Below, piece by piece: positions 1 to 5,740 of a DNA stretch of 6,785 nt (within the stretch, counting starts at the first letter, position 1; every line of letters starts with the position of its first letter). The notes beneath the pieces are model-generated. The model ran no database searches. It was not told the origin of the DNA and was given only the letters and a program-made list of their open reading frames with translations. The DNA is taken from NCBI GenBank assembly GCA_003161495.1, contig PMOP01000077.1:1-6785 (forward strand), read 5' to 3'. The position numbers were made by a program, and so were the translations under genes. The DNA comes from Acidobacteriota bacterium (lineage in GTDB: Bacteria > Acidobacteriota > Terriglobia > Acidiferrales > UBA7541).

Positions 1-156
1 CTTCCATTCAGCCTACGATTGACCGTGCGAGTTCACAATCGAGCGAGGGATGTATTTGAAGGCACTCGAAGATAGTAGGTGTTCAGAAGGGAAGAAGGTC
101 AACGGAGGGAGTGTGTAAGCGAACTTTCCAGGGCGAAAGAGAAGGAAGGGAAGGAA

Positions 157-182
157 GGGGAAGGTAATTGAATACCTTCCCC
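157..182 (-). terminator. Intrinsic terminator of the SYLF gene
   Basis: Perfect 10-bp inverted repeat, GGGGAAGGTA (157-166) and TACCTTCCCC (173-182), with a 6-nt loop. It starts 14 bp past the SYLF stop codon. Read on the minus strand, the stem is followed by a long C/T-rich tract (the complement of the purine run at 135-156) rather than a pure U run, so it is a good but not textbook Rho-independent terminator. It probably ends the whole minus-strand cluster 1528-197. The remaining bases 1-134 hold no gene I can support; a plus-strand frame enters from the left edge and stops at 73-75, with nothing to show it is coding. Confidence 0.7.
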
Positions 183-196
183 CTATTTGGCAGGCG

Positions 197-901
197 TTAA
201 TTACGAGCTCTTGAAGTAGGAGAAGCTTTTTCCAACAGGGCGAGCAATTCGTGAGCGGCCGACGGAACGGCCGGCGAAGGGCCCATCACGATTTTCTCGG
301 CGTTGATGTCGCGGCCATAGAGGGCTTCGTTGCCTTCATCGTCCGGCCGAAGGGAAGCGCCCTCGAGGGAGACGCCGGCGAAAAGGCCGCGGGCGCGCGA
401 GTACGTCAGGATCTCGGAACGCAAATAGGCGTCCGTGTTGGCTTCCGCCGTGCGGCCCACCGGGCCGGCAGCAGCCGATACGTCACCGCCCAGTTTGACC
501 TTGCTGTGCAGCAGGCTATTGGCGCCGTGTTCGTTCATGATGAGCAACACAAAATCCGTGGCTTCTCCGCCGATCTGAAAGCCGACGCTGCCGCCTTCCA
601 GGACCATCATGGCCGGCGAGCTCCAGCCTCCTGAAAACGTTCTGCCGCTGCGGCACACCATCGTGCCGCGGCCGTAGCTTCCGCCCACGATGAACGCCGC
701 TTTGACGACAGAGGGAATGACGACGACGCACTTTGCTTTATCCAGGAGATCCTGGGGAATGTCATCCGGTACGTTCAGAATTTCGCCCATTACCGTGCCG
801 GAGTTTTTCAAACGGTCTTCCTGTTTTTCCTTGGTGTCTTTAGCGAATGTGACTGTTGATACGACCATCACCGCCAGCAAAACTCGAAATAAAATCTTCA
901 T
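197..901 (-). CDS. Secreted SYLF-domain (Ysc84/DUF500) lipid-binding protein
   Basis: A 234-aa protein. Residues 1-20 form a typical signal peptide (basic start, then a hydrophobic run ending near VTFA), so it should be exported to the periplasm or envelope. The rest matches the SYLF/Ysc84 domain: a helical start with LKNSGTVMGEIL and DIPQDLLDKAKCVVVIPSV, then the glycine-rich core FIVGGSYGRGTMVCR, SGGWSSPAMM, GGSVGFQIGGEATDFVLLIM, and the late LFAGVSLEGASLRPD block. In eukaryotes this domain binds phosphoinositides and actin. In bacteria it is common and poorly understood, and binding to membrane lipid is the usual suggestion. The ATG at 901 is preferred over a TTG two codons upstream because GGAGG (910-914) lies 8 nt before the ATG but only 2 nt before the TTG. 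It is last in a co-directional group with the genes at 1000 and 1238. The family call is firm and the biological role is not. Confidence 0.93.
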   Translation of the reverse strand: MKILFRVLLAVMVVSTVTFAKDTKEKQEDRLKNSGTVMGEILNVPDDIPQDLLDKAKCVVVIPSVVKAAFIVGGSYGRGTMVCRSGRTFSGGWSSPAMMVLEGGSVGFQIGGEATDFVLLIMNEHGANSLLHSKVKLGGDVSAAAGPVGRTAEANTDAYLRSEILTYSRARGLFAGVSLEGASLRPDDEGNEALYGRDINAEKIVMGPSPAVPSAAHELLALLEKASPTSRARN

Positions 902-937
902 TTTCAAATCCTCCCGTGTGCAAAAGTTTCCGTTTCA

Positions 938-962
938 TTTACGACTCAAACTTTACGACTCA
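938..962 (-). repeat. Direct repeat upstream of the SYLF gene
   Basis: Two exact copies of an 11-bp word, TTTACGACTCA on the plus strand, at 938-948 and 952-962 (14-bp period). They lie 37-61 bp before the SYLF start codon and after the stop of the 54-aa gene. On the transcribed strand they read TGAGTCGTAAA. The position suits a tandem regulator site or a promoter-region duplication. No regulator is identified. Confidence 0.45.
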
Positions 963-999
963 GACTTCTTTAGGCCAGGAATTCTTAGCGTCAATTGCT

Positions 1000-1164
1000 T
1001 CACGCCCTGCGTATGAGACCGCTCATCAGCGAAGCTATGAACAGTATCAAGAAGATGAAGAACAGAATTCTGGCGATTCCGGCTGCAGCCACCGCAATTC
1101 CGCCGAATCCGAACACCGCGGCCACCACCGCGATCAGGAGAAAAGTAAGCGTCCATTGCAACAT
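1000..1164 (-). CDS. DUF1328 (YtjA/UPF0391-type) small membrane protein
   Basis: A 54-aa, very hydrophobic peptide starting [20 protein letters not shown], continuing with a Gly/Ala-rich stretch ([11 protein letters not shown]) and a second hydrophobic run ([19 protein letters not shown]), and ending IRRA. Two transmembrane helices fit residues 4-30 and 33-50. The pattern (MLxWALxFLxxAxxAAxxGFGGIA, then AGIAkxLFxxFLxLFxxSLxxG) is that of the DUF1328/YtjA family of short inner-membrane proteins, often found near general-stress genes; its molecular function is unknown. A GGAGG at 1171-1175 sits 6 nt before the ATG, and a promoter-like pair lies just upstream. It is followed by the SYLF gene after 98 bp. 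It is easy to miss because of its length and because longer spurious frames overlap it on both strands. Confidence 0.92.
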   Translation of the reverse strand: MLQWTLTFLLIAVVAAVFGFGGIAVAAAGIARILFFIFLILFIASLMSGLIRRA

Positions 1165-1185
1165 TGGTGTCCTCCGTGTCCCCGA

Positions 1186-1214
1186 AATATCCTGTTAACG
1201 CCGGGGCATGTTAA
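1186..1214 (-). promoter_or_regulatory. Putative sigma70-type promoter of the DUF1328 gene
   Basis: On the minus strand there is a -35-like TTAACA (1209-1214), a 17-bp spacer and a -10-like GATATT (1186-1191). The -35 matches the consensus at 5 of 6 positions and the -10 at 4 of 6. Transcription would start around 1179, a few bases before the GGAGG ribosome site. AATATC/GATATT also form a wide inverted repeat (1186-1191 and 1215-1220), which could instead be an operator. Consensus matching only. Confidence 0.35.
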
Positions 1215-1237
1215 GATATTGAGCCCAATCGAGATTT

Positions 1238-1528
1238 CTAACCATCCACGCTCTGGCGTATTTTTACAGGAAGAAATACCTGATTTCGGGAAGCGCTTAG
1301 GCCTACGTTATTTGTCCGCGTCGCGCGCGCACGAAGCGAAAACGAGCTGGTTGCGTAGCGTACCCCCTGTACAAGGAGAAGTACGGCTCCCCAGAAGAGC
1401 ATCATGGCGCAGATGCCGATCAGGATGAACCAGAAGTGACTGAGCCCGCTCAAAATTACGAGGACTATGAAAGAAACGATTTCATAATAGTAGTCGCCCT
1501 TCACGGACTCGTCTTCTTTATCGGTCAT
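1238..1528 (-). CDS. Small two-helix membrane protein, unknown function
   Basis: A 96-aa protein with a short charged start (MTDKEDESVKGDYYYE), a long hydrophobic block at about residues 17-54 that fits two closely spaced membrane helices (IVSFIVLVILSGLS and WFILIGICAMMLFWGAVLLLV), and a basic, polar tail from about residue 57 (VRYATSSFSLRARATRTNN). I do not recognise a named family. Helices of this spacing, with aromatic residues at the turn (HFWF), resemble small 2TM stress-associated membrane proteins. GAGG about 7 nt before the ATG supports the start. It is first in the minus-strand group that continues to the DUF1328 gene (73-bp gap) and the SYLF gene. The tail is less conserved-looking than the helices, so the true end of the functional part is uncertain. 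Confidence 0.72.
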   Translation of the reverse strand: MTDKEDESVKGDYYYEIVSFIVLVILSGLSHFWFILIGICAMMLFWGAVLLLVQGVRYATSSFSLRARATRTNNVGLSASRNQVFLPVKIRQSVDG

Positions 1529-1945
1529 CTTTATCCTCAGGGTAAAAGGCGCGATCGTTTGAATTCATATACAAGGTCGCGCGTCGCCATCAGAATGGAG
1601 ATACCCGGGAAGAACCACAATCGACGAATTCATGTAATTCAATGGATGGTTTTATTGAGACTGCCTCGCGGCAAGTTTCCGAAAAGCGTTCCATACCATA
1701 ATGGGTATGGTGTGTCGCAAGAAAAGCGCGGGCGTATTACGGTTCCGTCTTTCGCCGACGATCCCCCTACAGGAAAATCCTTAGCCCCTCTAATGCCTTG
1801 ACGGTATTTCCACTTAGACATCATTCCTTCACTATCAGCGTGCGGAGCAGCATCCACCGATTTGCCCTGAAAGAGAAGATCCTGAATCGGAGGTTGTGCA
1901 GGTTGACGGCGGAATTGTATTTCCACGGGCTGAGGGAGGGACTAC
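1529..1945. other. Divergent intergenic spacer
   Basis: This 417-bp stretch separates the minus-strand group from the plus-strand receiver gene, so it should carry promoters for both directions. The open frames that cross it have no ribosome site or protein-like composition and are not called. The only clear structure is the inverted repeat at 1691-1710. I could not identify a convincing promoter pair. Confidence 0.5.
1691..1710. repeat. Perfect 7-bp inverted repeat
   Basis: CCATACC (1691-1697) and GGTATGG (1704-1710) with a 6-nt spacer (ATAATG). The symmetry and 13-bp centre-to-centre spacing suit a dimeric regulator site or a small hairpin. It lies 163 bp before the 1528 start and 236 bp before the 1946 start. 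There is no T-run, so a terminator is unlikely. Confidence 0.4.
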
Positions 1946-2464
1946 ATGAATCCTGCAATCGTGTTGAAGGGGCAAGTCGCGAATAATTTAACGAGAAAGT
2001 CCGCAGCGAATCTTCGGCCAACTCCAAACAGACCCACGGTATTGATAGCCACTGTGGACCCGGAAATCCAGGACGGCCTGGCCGGTCTTTTGGAAGCTGC
2101 TTGCATTAATGCGATCTGGGTGGGCAGCGTGGAAGATTTGAAAATTATTGTAGCGAAGGAAAGAATTGTTGCCTGCCTATGCGGGTTTTGGCTGCAGGAC
2201 GGGACTTATCGGGAAGTGATTCGGCACCTGCGGCGGGAACGTCTGGATATTCCGGCAATCATTGTTTCTGCGCCCGCTTGCCCGCATGAATATCGAGACT
2301 ATCTTGCCGCGATGAATCTGGGTGTGCTCGACTTCCTCTGCCATCCTTACCAGCAGTCGGATTTTGAGCGCATGCTCGAATCCGCGATCAGCGCAAATTC
2401 GCGTTCGATGGCCCCGCAAGTATCCGAAAAAGACCAGGGATATCGCGAGCGCGGCGCTGCCTAG
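1946..2464 (+). CDS. Stand-alone degenerate response-regulator receiver protein
   Basis: A 172-aa protein with a CheY-like alpha/beta fold: a 30-residue polar lead, beta-1 TVLIATVDPEIQDGLAGLLE (31-50), beta-3 IVACLCGFWLQDGT (about 74-87), beta-4 IPAIIVSA (102-109) and beta-5 GVLDFLCHPY (126-135), then a helix and a polar tail from about 151. It has no output domain. Aligned to a normal receiver (xLVLLDxxLPDG), the phospho-acceptor Asp is Gly80; only Asp85 of the following DG pair remains. The conserved Lys before Pro is His133. The Thr/Ser switch position is kept as Ser108, and only part of the acidic pocket remains (Asp38, Glu40). Phosphorylation of the usual kind is therefore unlikely, and it may act as a pseudo-receiver through protein contacts. 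GGAGG (1935-1939) lies 6 nt before the ATG. The gene is monocistronic, facing a minus-strand gene across a REP-containing spacer. Confidence 0.85.
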   Translation: MNPAIVLKGQVANNLTRKSAANLRPTPNRPTVLIATVDPEIQDGLAGLLEAACINAIWVGSVEDLKIIVAKERIVACLCGFWLQDGTYREVIRHLRRERLDIPAIIVSAPACPHEYRDYLAAMNLGVLDFLCHPYQQSDFERMLESAISANSRSMAPQVSEKDQGYRERGAA

Positions 2465-2614
2465 CGCTGCTGGAGCGATTCATCGCCATTCTTTTTGTCC
2501 CGATTAGTTGCCAATCATTATAAGTGGAAGTATGGCTTCGCCTTTGAAGCAGGTTGTTATACTGCGTTTGTTCCGCCCGGCATTCCAAGATCTCATCGGT
2601 TCATTTTGGAGTTT

Positions 2615-2680
2615 GTAGAGGCCGCCTTCAGGCCGGCATTCTCGGCGAAATTAAAATGCCCGCCTGAAGGCGGGTCCTAC
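2615..2680. repeat. REPIN/BIME-like pair of inverted REP units
   Basis: Two 26-bp arms, 2615-2640 and 2655-2680, are inverted copies of each other at 22 of 26 positions and are separated by 14 bp. Each arm, read inward, starts with GTAG and contains its own palindrome: GCCGCCTTCAGGCCGGC (one bulge) in the left arm and GCCCGCCTTCAGGCGGGC (nearly perfect) in the right arm. A GTAG tetranucleotide followed by an imperfect palindrome is the known layout of bacterial REP sequences mobilised by RAYT (TnpA-REP) transposases, and two inverted REPs make a REPIN. No transposase is present in the window. As one strong hairpin it could also help end transcription of the receiver gene at 2464 and of the opposing gene at 2766. 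Confidence 0.65.
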
Positions 2681-2691
2681 ATACAGACTAC

Positions 2692-2743
2692 GGAGCAGGC
2701 GGGCGGGCAGCGGAATGCTGTCCAAATTCGCCCGCCCGGCTCC
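2692..2743. terminator. GC-rich inverted repeat, possible bidirectional terminator
   Basis: GGGCGGGC (2701-2708) pairs with GCCCGCCC (2730-2737). An outer GGAGC (2692-2696) pairs with GCTCC (2739-2743), and a small inner pair CAGC/GCTG closes the loop. It lies between two convergent genes, where a shared terminator is expected. No T-run follows on either strand, so it is not a classical intrinsic terminator. It may instead be a decayed repeat related to the element just upstream. With the element at 2615 it accounts for most structure in the 301-bp spacer 2465-2765. Confidence 0.35.
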
Positions 2744-2765
2744 TGATTCAGGAAGATGTATATGC

Positions 2766-2987
2766 TTAGGAATCTCTGCCGCCAGCGACGAGAAGTGCGA
2801 TCCCTCCGATGAGAGCTATCCCGCCGACAATGGGAGGCACGGGAATCGTCTTATGCTCTTCTTTAGTCGCTTGAATGGGGCCGATATCCAAGACCTTCTT
2901 TTGCGTGGTGTAATTGATCCCCTGGTAAGCGAGGGCAATCACCCCGAGCACGATCAACATAATTCCAGCGACGGATGCGGTTTTCAT
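2766..2987 (-). CDS. Small two-helix membrane protein (DUF3185-like)
   Basis: A 73-aa protein: helix 1 MKTASVAGIMLIVLGVIALA (1-20), a short external or periplasmic segment with QGINYTTQKKVLDIGPIQA and a charged KEEHKT, then helix 2 IPVPPIVGGIALIGGIALLV (about 49-68) and a short GGRDS tail. The arrangement YQGIxYTTxxKVxDIGPxQ followed by TIPxPPIxGGIALxGGIxLL is one I associate with a widespread family of tiny membrane proteins, sometimes annotated DUF3185; the number is from memory and the function is unknown. The frame is open to 3080, but AAGGA 6 nt before the ATG at 2987 and the clean hydrophobic start favour this start; the upstream 31 residues are charged and unlike the family. It lies 197 bp downstream of the Nramp gene on the same strand. 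Confidence 0.85.
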   Translation of the reverse strand: MKTASVAGIMLIVLGVIALAYQGINYTTQKKVLDIGPIQATKEEHKTIPVPPIVGGIALIGGIALLVAGGRDS

Positions 2988-3021
2988 TTCAGTCCTTTCG
3001 ATGCGTACTGGGCTCCGGATT

Positions 3022-3050
3022 TCGCTCAAAAAGCGAGAGATTCTTCTCTC
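3022..3050 (-). promoter_or_regulatory. Two overlapping hairpins in the leader of the 73-aa gene
   Basis: GAGAGA (3035-3040) and TCTCTC (3045-3050) form a 6-bp stem. TCGCT (3022-3026) and AGCGA (3032-3036) form a 5-bp stem that shares two bases with it, so both cannot form fully at once. On the minus strand the first stem is followed by GCTTTTTG, a short T-run. It lies 35-63 bp before the start codon and could be a terminator for upstream transcription or a small leader switch. Stems are short, so this is tentative. Confidence 0.25.
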
Positions 3051-3126
3051 CTCATTTAACTTTTTTAGCGTCCCCTGCAAGGGTTCGCAATAGGAGCATC
3101 CGAGTATCTGCTTCAGAAGTTCACTG

Positions 3127-3150
3127 TAGGCTAGAAGAAGCTGAAGCCTA
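3127..3150 (-). terminator. Weak hairpin after the Nramp gene
   Basis: TAGGCT (3127-3132) and AGCCTA (3145-3150) form a 6-bp stem with a 12-nt loop, 35 bp past the Nramp stop codon. No T-run follows on the minus strand. It could slow or stop transcription before the downstream 73-aa gene, or be chance. Confidence 0.25.
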
Positions 3151-3184
3151 ATCCCGGATTTATTTTTTCAAAGAATGAAAGGAG

Positions 3185-4486
3185 TTATTGGGAAACTGTT
3201 ATGAACATCCCGACCGACACGAGGACCATGACGACGGTGGCGACCCATCCCATAATATGCAAAGCCCGTGGCAGCGTAAATTTTCCCATGACTTTGGGAT
3301 TGCGCGCCAGGAGCATCATGAAAGCCATCACGGGACCGGCCACGACGCCATTCAGCACTGCCGAATAGAACAGCGCCTTAATTGGATTCAGGTGGATGAA
3401 GTTGAGGAGAAGGCCGATAAAAGTCGCTACGCCGATCGTTGCATAGAATCCCACAGCCCGCCGCGGTTTTTCTTCCAGGCTCGCGGTCCATTGAAATACT
3501 TCGCTGACTGCATAGGCCGCCGAACCTGCCAGGACGGGAACAGCGAGCAAGCCGGTGCCGATGATCCCTATTGTAAAAATGGAGGACGCAAACTGGCCGG
3601 CGAGCGGCTGCAATGCTCGAGCAGCCTGGTCGGCTGTCTGAATGTCACGAAGCCCGTGAGAATAGAGAGTGGATGCCGCGGTGAGGATAATGAAGAACGC
3701 GACCAGGTTGGAGAACGCCATTCCGAGAAGTGTATCGAACCGAATTCTCTGGAGTTGCGCGGGCGCTTGCGCTGGGGAATTCTTGAGCGGCTTTTCCTTG
3801 GCATCGAGGGTGACGTCTTCGACTTCTTCGGACGCCTGCCAGAAAAATAAGTAAGGGCTGATAGTCGTTCCCAAAATGGCGATGAGCGCCGTGAGGAATT
3901 CGCGGTGCAGGGAAAAGTTCGGCAAGATCGTTGCATGAATCGCCTTCCAGCTGGGCTCGTGCAGAATGATTGCGGTAATTACGTAGGAAAAAAGAGCCAG
4001 CGTCAGCCATTTGAGATATTTCACGTAGCTGGAGTAGGGAATCAGGATTTGCATCGTCAGGGAAATGCCGCCGGCAAGCACGATGAAAAGCGCCGGGGGG
4101 CCTGGAAGCATGAGCTTCGCGGCCGCGCCCATGGCTCCGATATCGGCTCCGATATTGAAGATATTCGCGATTAATAGAAGGCTGACGATGCCGTACAAGT
4201 ACGGTTTGGAATAATGGCGGCGGATATTGCCCGCGATTCCGATGCCGCTCACGCGGCCGATGCGCGCGCTGATTTCTTGTATGGCTGCCATCAGAGGAAA
4301 AGAAAAGAGCATGGTCCAGAGCATGCCGTAGCCGAATTGCGCTCCGACCTGGGAGTACGTGGCAATGCCGCTCGGATCGTCATCCGCCGCCCCGGTAATC
4401 AAGCCGGGTCCGAGTTTCCAAAAAATATTCCCGGCCAGTGACTGTTTACTTTTCTTCGATGACCCGTCCGCCGTGGTAACTGCCAT
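3185..4486 (-). CDS. Nramp-family (SLC11) divalent metal transporter, variant motifs
   Basis: A 433-aa inner-membrane transporter with about 11 hydrophobic helices, the usual Nramp size and LeuT-type fold. A polar lead (1-23) is followed by TM1 with TGAADDDPSGIATY (31-44), TM2 with ending IQEISARIGRVSG (69-81), TM3 with ANIFNIGADIGAMG (107-120), and TM6 with GTTISPYLFFW (206-216). After TM6 come an acidic ASEEVEDV (218-225) and a polar loop to about 250, then TM7-TM11, including the NPIKALFYSAVLNG helix (367-380). Classical Nramps bind Mn/Fe with a TM1 DPGN motif and a TM6 MPH motif. Here these read DPSG (37-40) and SPY (210-212). The Asp is kept, but the metal-selective Met and the His used in proton handling are absent. 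It is thus probably a divalent-metal transporter, with substrate and coupling uncertain. GAGGA sits about 6 nt before the ATG. The 73-aa gene downstream may be co-transcribed. Confidence 0.93.
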   Translation of the reverse strand: MAVTTADGSSKKSKQSLAGNIFWKLGPGLITGAADDDPSGIATYSQVGAQFGYGMLWTMLFSFPLMAAIQEISARIGRVSGIGIAGNIRRHYSKPYLYGIVSLLLIANIFNIGADIGAMGAAAKLMLPGPPALFIVLAGGISLTMQILIPYSSYVKYLKWLTLALFSYVITAIILHEPSWKAIHATILPNFSLHREFLTALIAILGTTISPYLFFWQASEEVEDVTLDAKEKPLKNSPAQAPAQLQRIRFDTLLGMAFSNLVAFFIILTAASTLYSHGLRDIQTADQAARALQPLAGQFASSIFTIGIIGTGLLAVPVLAGSAAYAVSEVFQWTASLEEKPRRAVGFYATIGVATFIGLLLNFIHLNPIKALFYSAVLNGVVAGPVMAFMMLLARNPKVMGKFTLPRALHIMGWVATVVMVLVSVGMFITVSQ

Positions 4487-4688
4487 GCGCTGTCCTCACG
4501 ATTAGGCGATCCATTTAGCGTAACCCCGCGCGGCCTGGATAGATATAAGGTCCTGCTGGTACAAAATGTTTTATGGTTTCTCGAGATACGTGGAACCGAT
4601 TTTAACGCTTCATTGTTTGTGGACCTGTCGCGAGGCGAATTCCGTCCACTACGCGAATCTCCCGGCGAGAGTCAATATTCCACAGTAT

Positions 4689-4865
4689 TTATTTTGCCGC
4701 GCCGATGGTGTCTTCTATCACCAGACGTTGCTGCAGGAGGCCGGCGCGGTTGGACGCAGGATGATTCAGCCAAGTGCCCAGAACAAAGAGCGATTCACGA
4801 TCCAAATAATTTTCTAGTTCGATCTTCGATCGTCCCACGCTTGAATTCTCACCCCCAGAGGCCAT
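4689..4865 (-). CDS. Doubtful 58-aa ORF
   Basis: This minus-strand frame encodes 58 residues with a reasonable mix (IELENYLDRESLFVLGTWLN in the middle, ending IEDTIGAAK). No family is recognised. A GTG four codons upstream (4875-4877) is an alternative start. The ribosome site is poor (GGTGG very near the ATG), and the ATG lies inside an inverted repeat arm. It may be real or chance; I lean towards chance. Confidence 0.15.
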   Translation of the reverse strand: MASGGENSSVGRSKIELENYLDRESLFVLGTWLNHPASNRAGLLQQRLVIEDTIGAAK

Positions 4866-4896
4866 TTCACCACCCACCCCCGGGATGATGGCCTCT
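4857..4896. repeat. Perfect 9-bp inverted repeat
   Basis: AGAGGCCAT (4857-4865) and ATGGCCTCT (4888-4896) with a 22-nt C-rich spacer. On the plus strand it is followed by CCTTCCTTTTTC, so it could act as a weak plus-strand terminator. It could also be a widely spaced regulator site in the Nramp/OMP divergent region. No plus-strand gene precedes it, so a terminator role lacks an obvious client. Confidence 0.4.
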
Positions 4897-5138
4897 CCTT
4901 CCTTTTTCTTGGAAATATTAAAACTGCGTTGTCCTCCCAGGGATTGCCATTTATTTGCTCGACTGTCTCCTCGCGCGCCGTTTCCGGCACATACACGGAT
5001 GTGCGGGTCCGGTTACAGGAACCGCCGGATAGCTGCAGGTTGCGCCGGTAAGTACAGTTTGAATGTTGTTGAATATTTATCGAAGAGACATAGCCGTATG
5101 ACGCTGCAAAGCAATTTTAAATTTGATTGGGGGAAATA

Positions 5139-5717
5139 ATGAAACGCATTGCATTTTTGCTTCTGATTTCCGGCTTGGGTTTCGCGCCGCTTGCCCACGC
5201 ACAAAACCATGCTGAAGTGGGCGCCTTTGTGGATTACTTCAAATTGGGCGAAACGAGCTCAAATTTCGTGGGATTTGGCGGCAGAGCCGCTTTCAATGTG
5301 GCCCGCAATGTTCAGATCGAAGCGGAAATGTCTTACGATTTCAACCGGGTTTTCACCGAGGGCTTTACGGATAATACGTCCGGCGCGATTACCACGACGA
5401 ATTCCAACCTTCGAGTGCTTCATGGCCTGTTCGGACCAAAATTTCAGACCTCCGGACCTGTCCGCGTATTTGTAACAGTGAAGGGCGGATTCACGAATTT
5501 TCGCTTCGATCCCACGCCTGCCTCGTTCGATACTTTTACAAGCAGCGTAACGAATCTTCGCACGAGCAATGTGGACGCGGCTCTTTATCCGGGCGGCGGA
5601 GTCGAAGCCTTCCTGGGCCCCATCGGACTGCGGCTGGAAGTGGGCGATGAAATCATTTTCGTAAATGGAGCCCGGAACAACTGGAAAGTTACCTTCGGCC
5701 CGCAAATCCGTTTTTAG
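5139..5717 (+). CDS. Outer-membrane beta-barrel protein
   Basis: A 192-aa protein. Residues 1-22 are a clear Sec signal peptide (MKRIAFLLLISGLGFAPLAH followed by AQ), with cleavage near AHA/AQ. The mature part has alternating polar and hydrophobic residues in strand-length blocks: HAEVGAFVDYFKL, FVGFGGRAAFNVARNVQIEAEMSYDF, NLRVLHGLFGPKF, VRVFVTVKGGFTNFRF, VDAALYPGGGVEAFLG and IGLRLEVGDEIIFV, separated by turn-rich loops. It ends TFGPQIRF, and a C-terminal Phe is the usual signal for insertion by the BAM complex. At about 170 mature residues, an 8-strand barrel of the OmpA/OmpW-like size is likely. The ligand is unknown and it could be purely structural. The ATG at 5139 is chosen because the signal peptide starts there and a G-rich GGGGGAA lies 3-4 nt before it; an in-frame TTG at 5127 would add MGEI and has no better ribosome site. 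Two hairpins follow the gene. Confidence 0.87.
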   Translation: MKRIAFLLLISGLGFAPLAHAQNHAEVGAFVDYFKLGETSSNFVGFGGRAAFNVARNVQIEAEMSYDFNRVFTEGFTDNTSGAITTTNSNLRVLHGLFGPKFQTSGPVRVFVTVKGGFTNFRFDPTPASFDTFTSSVTNLRTSNVDAALYPGGGVEAFLGPIGLRLEVGDEIIFVNGARNNWKVTFGPQIRF

Positions 5718-5740
5718 CGGGCCGCCCAAAAATTCGAGGG

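Larger units (their letters stand above)
4487..5138. other. Divergent spacer between Nramp and OMP genes
   Basis: This 652-bp region should hold the Nramp promoter (left) and the OMP promoter (right). I see an A/T-rich ACAAAATGTTTT stretch near 4561-4572, about 75 bp before the Nramp start; a tandem TTCGATC pair at 4818-4831; a 9-bp inverted repeat at 4857-4896; and a small hairpin GCACAT/ATGTGC at 4987-5004. No convincing -35/-10 pair was found. Plus-strand frames here lack ribosome sites and look non-coding. Confidence 0.4.

Noticed and set aside
251..634. 127-aa plus-strand open frame
   Set aside because: Antisense to the SYLF gene; no domain or start signal.
953..1156. 67-aa minus-strand frame starting [10 protein letters not shown]
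   Set aside because: It overlaps the 54-aa DUF1328 gene in another frame; the DUF1328 frame has the family pattern and GGAGG site.
856..1428. 190-aa plus-strand open frame
   Set aside because: It crosses the SYLF start, the DUF1328 gene and part of the 96-aa gene in antisense; composition is polar and unlike a protein, and the minus-strand genes have good ribosome sites.
1639..1926. 95-aa minus-strand open frame in the spacer
   Set aside because: No ribosome site, no recognisable motif and composition like random sequence; it also crosses the inverted repeat at 1691-1710.
2988..3080. N-terminal extension of the 73-aa membrane protein to 104 aa
   Set aside because: The added 31 residues are charged and unlike the compact two-helix protein; AAGGA before the ATG at 2987 gives a better start.
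3188..3850. 220-aa plus-strand open frame
   Set aside because: It lies wholly antisense to the Nramp gene, is rich in His, Glu, Arg and Cys with no domain, and is explained by the codon bias of the real gene.
4566..4888. Plus-strand 83- and 91-aa frames
   Set aside because: They overlap each other in different frames, show Cys/Arg/His-rich random composition and lack ribosome sites.
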